Shown: one piece after another, positions 59,532-64,000 of the stretch
Layout of the letters: each line of letters begins with the position of its first letter
How positions within the stretch are numbered: the stretch's first letter is position 1
Source of the DNA: Poriferisodalis sp963663635
Lineage (GTDB): Bacteria > Actinomycetota > Acidimicrobiia > Acidimicrobiales > Poriferisodalaceae
Direction: 5' to 3'
Assembly: GCA_963663635.2 (NCBI GenBank)
Contig: CAXXMY010000020.1
Coordinates: 1-64,000, forward strand
Length of the DNA stretch: 64,000 nt
Made by a program: the position numbers and the translations under genes
The notes under the pieces: generated by a model
The model's input: only the letters and a program-made list of their open reading frames with translations
What the model was told of the DNA's origin: nothing
Database searches by the model: none

Positions 59532-60566
59532 GTGACGAGGTACTTGGTTGGGCGCGTAGGTCAGTCGCTACTGCTCGTGCTCGGCGTGATGGTCATCGTC
59601 TTTGCGATGCTGCGGGTGTCAGGGGACCCGACCAACCTGCTCGTTCCCAGGGAGGCAACCCAGGAGCAAAGAGAAGCGGCACGAGAGGCGCACGGCTTGG
59701 ACAAGACCGTTGCCGAACAGTTTGTCAGCTTCGTGGGCGATTCGGCCCGTCTCAACTTCGGTAATTCTCTTCGGTACAAGATTCCGGTTCGAGAAGTGAT
59801 CTTCGACCGTATGCCAGCGACGATCGAGCTTGGCATCGCGGCGATGGCCTTCGCGGTCGCAGTCGGAGTACCGCTCGGGATCTTGGCGGGCGTCAAGGCG
59901 GGCGGCCGCTGGGATGGTGCGGCGCGCGGGTTCGGCCTGCTCGGCCAGACGATCCCGAATTTCTGGCTGTCCTTGGTCTTCATCGTGGTGTTCGCGGTCG
60001 AGTTAGGGTGGTTCCCGTCGTTCGGGCGCAGCACGACTTCGATGTGGTTCCTCACCATTCCTGACAAATCGATAGTCTTGCCGGCGGTTGCTCTCGGCTT
60101 GTTTCCAATGGCTCAGCTTCTGCGGTTCACGCGATCGTCGGTGCTGGAGATCGTCAATGAGGAGTACGTGCGCATCGCTCGCAGTAAGGGCCTCAGAGCG
60201 CCAGTCATCTACGGTCGTTACATATTGCGCAACGCGCTCATTCCACTCATCAGCGTAATGAGCCTGCAGATCGGGGCGCTGCTGGGTGGATCGTTGTACA
60301 TCGAAGCTGTCTTTGCCTGGCCGGGCGCCGGAGGGTTGTTGGCCGAAGCGGTGAGCAATCGTGACTTCCAGCTCGTGCAGGGAATAGCGTTCTTCGGCGC
60401 GCTCATCGTTATCCTCTTCTCGCTTCTTGCTGACGTGCTGTACACAGTCGCCGACCCGCGGATCAGAGTGGGGACGTTGCGCCAGACGCGGACCCCTCGG
60501 CCTAGATCATCTGCGGACGGTACGTCGGCGACGATACCGAAGCCACACGGAGAGGGGATCACATGA
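59532..60566 (+). CDS. Peptide-type ABC transporter permease (DppB-like)
   Basis: A 344-residue membrane protein from a GTG at 59532. The N-terminus (YLVGRVGQSLLLVLGVMVIV) and the pattern of six membrane segments are those of DppB/OppB permeases. The EAA loop that contacts the ATPases is VLEIVNEEYVRIARSKGLRA, followed by RYILRNALIPLISV. It forms the channel with the next gene, which it overlaps by four bases (ATGA). The last 25 residues are a hydrophilic tail. Confidence 0.88.
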   Translation: MTRYLVGRVGQSLLLVLGVMVIVFAMLRVSGDPTNLLVPREATQEQREAAREAHGLDKTVAEQFVSFVGDSARLNFGNSLRYKIPVREVIFDRMPATIELGIAAMAFAVAVGVPLGILAGVKAGGRWDGAARGFGLLGQTIPNFWLSLVFIVVFAVELGWFPSFGRSTTSMWFLTIPDKSIVLPAVALGLFPMAQLLRFTRSSVLEIVNEEYVRIARSKGLRAPVIYGRYILRNALIPLISVMSLQIGALLGGSLYIEAVFAWPGAGGLLAEAVSNRDFQLVQGIAFFGALIVILFSLLADVLYTVADPRIRVGTLRQTRTPRPRSSADGTSATIPKPHGEGIT

Positions 60567-61522
60567 CTGATCATGCTGCTCCCAGCGGCAACGATTTCCA
60601 TGCTGGCGAGACTGAAACCGGCCATGAAATCGACATCGAAAGGGATTTGCGGTTCCGGGCTCGGATTCGTGAGGCCCTGCGGCTGCTTCGCCGGTCCAAG
60701 GGCGGCATGTTCGGTGCCTTCGTATTCGTCATGTTGCTCATCCTCGCGACGTTCGCTCCATGGATCGCTCCTCACGATCCTCTCCAGCAGACACTGAGTG
60801 ATGCCAATACTCCGCCGTTTTGGTCCGATGGGGGCTCCAATGACTACCTGATCGGCACCGACACCTTGGGACGCGACATGCTCAGTCGCATCATCTTCGG
60901 AACCCGAGTCTCGCTTGGTGTGGCTCTCGGTGGCGTCGGAATCGCCATGATTCTGGGAATGGCAATCGGTCTAATCGCCGGCTACCGAGGCGGCACGATC
61001 GACGCCATCATCGTCGGTTTCATCAACCTGATCCTGTCGCTGCCCTACCTGTTGTTCGTGGTGTTCTTTGCCGCGGTCGTCGGGCGAAGTCTAATCAACG
61101 TGATTCTCATCTTCGGCTTCACGTCGATTCCCGTGTTTGCCCGTGTGACGCGGGGCGAGGTCTTGAGGCTACGGGAGAGCATGTTCATCGAGGCAGCAAG
61201 AAATGTCGGAGTACCGGAGCGCCAGATCCTGCGGCTGCACCTGTTGCCCAACCTCATCGGCCCACTGGCCACGCTGGCCACGTTCGAGATGTCGGCCATG
61301 ATCCTCTACGAGGCCGGCCTCGGATTCCTCGGTCTTTCGGTGCCGCCTAGCACTCCGAGTTGGGGCAACATGATCAACGCCGGTCGAGGCGTGCTCACGA
61401 TTCGTCCGTGGATCTCGCTCACACCGGGGGTCGCCATCGTCTTTGCCGGGCTCGGGCTCAACTTGCTCGGCGATTGGTTGCGCGACGTGCTCGACCCTCG
61501 ATCTCAGCGAGTGAAGCAATGA
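60563..61522 (+). CDS. Peptide-type ABC transporter permease (DppC-like)
   Basis: A 319-residue membrane protein. After a hydrophilic N-terminus comes the DppC-type start (RSKGGMFGAFVFVMLLILAT, then FAPWIAPHDP), the IGTDTLGRDMLSRIIFGTRV block typical of DppC/OppC, and the EAA loop (SMFIEAARNVGVPERQILRL, then HLLPNLIGPL). It pairs with the preceding permease. Its end overlaps the next gene by four bases (ATGA), so all transporter subunits are translationally linked. Confidence 0.88.
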   Translation: MTDHAAPSGNDFHAGETETGHEIDIERDLRFRARIREALRLLRRSKGGMFGAFVFVMLLILATFAPWIAPHDPLQQTLSDANTPPFWSDGGSNDYLIGTDTLGRDMLSRIIFGTRVSLGVALGGVGIAMILGMAIGLIAGYRGGTIDAIIVGFINLILSLPYLLFVVFFAAVVGRSLINVILIFGFTSIPVFARVTRGEVLRLRESMFIEAARNVGVPERQILRLHLLPNLIGPLATLATFEMSAMILYEAGLGFLGLSVPPSTPSWGNMINAGRGVLTIRPWISLTPGVAIVFAGLGLNLLGDWLRDVLDPRSQRVKQ

Positions 61523-62526
61523 ACGCGCCAGCACTGATCGACGTGAAGAACCTTGAGGTCCGGTTCGACATCCCGGAAGGCACTGTGCATGCGGTGAACG
61601 GCGTGACTTTCTCCGTCGCCAGGGGTGAGACTCTGGCCATCGTGGGCGAGAGCGGAAGCGGGAAATCCGTGACGATGCTCGCCCTGCTGCGGCTACTCGC
61701 CGAACCGCCGGCACGAATATCCAACGGCACAGCGACGCTCGAGACAAGCGACGGAACGGTCGACCTCCTTCAAGAGTCTCAGCGCCGGCTGCGACGGGTT
61801 CGAGGGGCCGAGATCGGGTTCGTTGCCCAGGATCCCATGAGTTCCCTCAATCCAACGATGCGAATCTCCGCCCAGCTCATCGACGTGATCCGCACCCATC
61901 TCGGCCTGTCGAGGCGACAGGCTCGCAACCGCGCCATCCATCTGCTGGAGAGAGTCGGGATACCCGACGCCCCGGGCCGCATCGATGCCTATCCTCACGA
62001 GTTCTCGGGAGGCATGCGACAGCGTGTCATGATCGCTATCGCAGTGGCATGCAACCCCCAGCTAGTGATCGCCGATGAGCCAACCACGGCACTCGACGTG
62101 ACGGTCCAGGCCCAGATCGTGGAGCTTATGCACGACCTACGTGACGAGCTCGGGCTGGCCTTGATCTGGATCACCCACGACCTCGGCGTGGTTGCCGGTT
62201 TGGCCGACCGGGTAGCAGTCATGTATGCCGGCAAGCTCGTAGAGATCTCCGATGTGGGCAGCCTGTACATGCGGCCACTACACCCGTACACCATCGGGCT
62301 CCTAGACGCTCTGCCCAAGATGGGCGACCGAGCCGGCCGGTTGACCAGCATCCCCGGTCTGCCGCCCGATCTCGCTGAAGAGCCGACTCGTTGCCCGTTC
62401 GCGGATCGCTGCCCCCATGTGTTCGACCGCTGCAGAAGCGAGGTGCCGGCACTGATCGAGCCGGTCCATGGCCGACACGTCGCGTGCTTCTACGACATCG
62501 AGGCGGGGACGCCACGGCATGGCTAG
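61519..62526 (+). CDS. Peptide-type ABC transporter ATPase (DppD-like)
   Basis: A 335-residue ATPase from the ATG at 61519; the longer open frame upstream lies inside the permease gene. Walker A is at 43-50 (GESGSGKS), signature E-F-S-G-G-M-R-Q-R at about 161-169, Walker B LVIADEP at 182-188, and the H-loop WITHDLG. The C-terminal oligopeptide-ATPase tail has the cysteine group RCPFADRCPHVFDRC. It powers transport with the next ATPase. It overlaps that gene by eight bases. Confidence 0.9.
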   Translation: MNAPALIDVKNLEVRFDIPEGTVHAVNGVTFSVARGETLAIVGESGSGKSVTMLALLRLLAEPPARISNGTATLETSDGTVDLLQESQRRLRRVRGAEIGFVAQDPMSSLNPTMRISAQLIDVIRTHLGLSRRQARNRAIHLLERVGIPDAPGRIDAYPHEFSGGMRQRVMIAIAVACNPQLVIADEPTTALDVTVQAQIVELMHDLRDELGLALIWITHDLGVVAGLADRVAVMYAGKLVEISDVGSLYMRPLHPYTIGLLDALPKMGDRAGRLTSIPGLPPDLAEEPTRCPFADRCPHVFDRCRSEVPALIEPVHGRHVACFYDIEAGTPRHG

Positions 62527-63682
62527 GCGCGGCTCGGCTGAGGTGGACCGGCCCGTCGCCAAGACGGCGGCGCCAGCCACGGCCAGGGACTCTACTGAGC
62601 CCGTGCTCAGGGTCGTGAACATGCGAAAGTACTTCCCGGGAAAGTCGAGCGACAAGCCGCTAAAGGCGGTCGATGGCGTGAGCTTCGAGCTCTTCGCCGG
62701 CGAGACGCTCGGGCTGGTCGGCGAGAGCGGGTGCGGCAAGTCCACCACCGCACGGGCCGTGCTCCAGCTCCACCGCCCTTCTTCCGGGCAGGTCTGGCTG
62801 GACGACATCGAGCTAACGAGCCTCGGCGAAAAGGAGCTGCGCAAGCTCCGACCGCGGATGCAGATGATCTTCCAGGACTCGTATGCGTCGCTCAATCCCC
62901 GGCATACTGTCGGCCGAATCATCGGCGAGTCGATGAGGGTCCACACGGAGATGACAACGCAACAGGTCAACGACCGGGTGGTTGAGCTTCTCGACTTGGT
63001 CGGCCTGCGTACTGCCCACCGCACCCGCTACCCCCACGAGTTCTCCGGTGGTCAGCGCCAGCGCATCAACATCGCCCGGGCGCTCGGCCTCAGCCCCGAC
63101 CTGATCGTATGCGACGAGCCCATCTCCGCGCTCGATGTGTCGATCCAGGCGCAGACGATCAACCTCTTCGCTGATCTTCAAGACGAGTTCGGAGTCGCCT
63201 ACCTGTTCGTGGCCCACGACCTCTCGATGGTGGAGCACATCTCCGACCGAGTCGCGGTGATGTATCTCGGACACATCGTCGAACTCGCCCAGACTGAGAC
63301 TCTGTTCGAGGCGACGCTTCACCCGTACACGCAGGCCTTGCTGTCGGCAGTTCCGATACCAGATCCCGTGGCCGAGGCCAGTCGGACCCGTGTTTCTCTC
63401 GTCGGAGAGGTTCCGAGTCCTGCGGCACCACCACCCGGTTGTGTGTTCTCGACCCGGTGCCCTTTGGTTGTCGACCGCTGTCGTGCTGAGGTGCCCGAGT
63501 TGCGTGAGATCACACCCAACCACTGGGTTGCGTGTCATCTCGCTGATGGGAAAGGTTCGTCGATCGTCGGCGAGCCTCGAGGAAGATTGGCGGGTCACGA
63601 CGGCGACCTCACCGCGTCGCCCACAGCCCAGAGCCATCACCTGACCCTTCCTGCGCAGTCCACTTTCCCGACGGATCCCTGA
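62519..63682 (+). CDS. Peptide-type ABC transporter ATPase (DppF-like)
   Basis: A 387-residue ATPase from the ATG at 62519. Walker A is at 68-75 (GESGCGKS), then IFQDSYASLNPRHTVGRIIG, the signature EFSGGQRQRINIARALG, Walker B LIVCDEPISALDVSIQAQ and the H-loop FVAHDLSMVEHISDRVAVMY. The C-terminal cysteine group (GCVFSTRCPLVVDRC) is present. A hydrophilic extension of about 40 residues follows the usual end. It is the second motor subunit of the transporter, and its stop overlaps the next start (TGATG). Confidence 0.9.
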   Translation: MARRGSAEVDRPVAKTAAPATARDSTEPVLRVVNMRKYFPGKSSDKPLKAVDGVSFELFAGETLGLVGESGCGKSTTARAVLQLHRPSSGQVWLDDIELTSLGEKELRKLRPRMQMIFQDSYASLNPRHTVGRIIGESMRVHTEMTTQQVNDRVVELLDLVGLRTAHRTRYPHEFSGGQRQRINIARALGLSPDLIVCDEPISALDVSIQAQTINLFADLQDEFGVAYLFVAHDLSMVEHISDRVAVMYLGHIVELAQTETLFEATLHPYTQALLSAVPIPDPVAEASRTRVSLVGEVPSPAAPPPGCVFSTRCPLVVDRCRAEVPELREITPNHWVACHLADGKGSSIVGEPRGRLAGHDGDLTASPTAQSHHLTLPAQSTFPTDP

Positions 63683-64000
63683 TGAGGTTCGTGTCGTACA
63701 ACATCCAGTACTCAAAGCGCAAGGACGGTTGCTACGACCTCGAGAGGATCGCCGACGCGGTACGTAGCGCCGACGTGATCGCACTACAGGAAGTCGTACG
63801 CAATGTCGAGGCGCTTCCTGACAAGGATCAACCAGTCCGGTTAGGCGAGCTGCTCGCTCAGCATCACTGGGTATACGGACCCAATGTCGATCTTGACGCG
63901 AGCTCGAAGACTCCCGATGGGTCAGTCGAGCATCGTCGACTTCAGTTCGGCAATATGGTCCTTTCCCGCTGGCCGATCCTCTCGTGTCGGAACCTGCTCT
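63682..64000 (+). CDS. Endonuclease/exonuclease/phosphatase-family protein (partial, 3' end beyond window)
   Basis: The first 106 codons are visible. MRFVSYNIQYSKRKDGCYDL is the usual opening strand of the family with its Asn, and ADVIALQEVVRNV carries the metal-binding Glu (L-Q-E-V). FGNMVLSRWPI matches the later (G)-N-(A/G)-x-L-S-R-(W/F)-P block. Members cleave phosphodiesters or phosphates (nucleases, sphingomyelinase-like enzymes, inositol phosphatases). The start overlaps the last transporter gene by one base, so it belongs to the operon and may act on the imported compound. Confidence 0.8.
   Translation, partial: MRFVSYNIQYSKRKDGCYDLERIADAVRSADVIALQEVVRNVEALPDKDQPVRLGELLAQHHWVYGPNVDLDASSKTPDGSVEHRRLQFGNMVLSRWPILSCRNLL

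Overview
The window is high-GC DNA with GTG and TTG starts, tightly packed ATGA-overlapping operons, a Tat-signalled protein, and secreted proteins carrying cell-wall-binding repeat 2 (CWB2) modules with fibronectin III and cadherin arrays. This points to an actinobacterium. A member of the Acidimicrobiia, possibly host-associated, is my best guess, but that is inference only because no ribosomal or other phylogenetic marker lies in the window.

Layout. (1) 1-2645, minus strand: a compact operon encoding a small cytosolic protein, a Tat-exported cysteine-rich peptide (14 Cys in the mature part), a MauE-like membrane protein, a MauD/thioredoxin-like protein and a further membrane protein cut by the window edge. 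It looks like a dedicated export and disulfide-maturation system for the Cys-rich peptide. (2) 2747-41785: an island of giant secreted surface proteins. Two have N-terminal CWB2 triplets followed by FN3 arrays (1791 and 1332 aa). Two have an N-terminal enzyme-like domain (arylsulfotransferase-like, 2378 aa; PQQ-type sugar dehydrogenase-like, 1586 aa), cadherin/Calx-beta arrays and C-terminal CWB2 triplets. Three related proteins have FN3 modules with a beta-propeller or PPC repeats and no CWB2. Between them lie decayed copies of the same modules, an RNase H-like remnant and broken insertion sequences (IS256, IS3, IS1380, IS5). A lone O-methyltransferase-type gene also sits here. (3) 41867-49066: a variant serine hydroxymethyltransferase, an IS3/ISL3 graveyard, remnants of a FAD oxidoreductase and of a cadherin-CWB2 protein, a TetR regulator, a broken integrase-type transposase and a fatty-acid-hydroxylase-family membrane protein. 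(4) 49132-57321: a second IS1380 copy, then an antitoxin-like/nucleotidyltransferase operon broken by IS21, by an IS1182-type element and a MITE (both at CTAG), and by a nonsense mutation. An apparently intact second pair of the same general kind (AbiEii-like nucleotidyltransferase and partner) follows. (5) 57712-64000: a complete peptide/nickel-type ABC transporter operon (lipoprotein, two permeases, two ATPases) ending in an endonuclease/exonuclease/phosphatase-family gene cut by the window edge.

How it works together. The surface proteins probably display adhesion modules and enzyme domains outside the cell, anchored by CWB2. Near-identical 291-300 bp FN3 duplications and chimeric pseudogenes with junctions at short repeats show that these genes expand and break by recombination. 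Most transposases are frameshifted while host genes of up to 7 kb stay open, so the island looks old and decaying rather than badly sequenced, although assembly error cannot be excluded from sequence alone.
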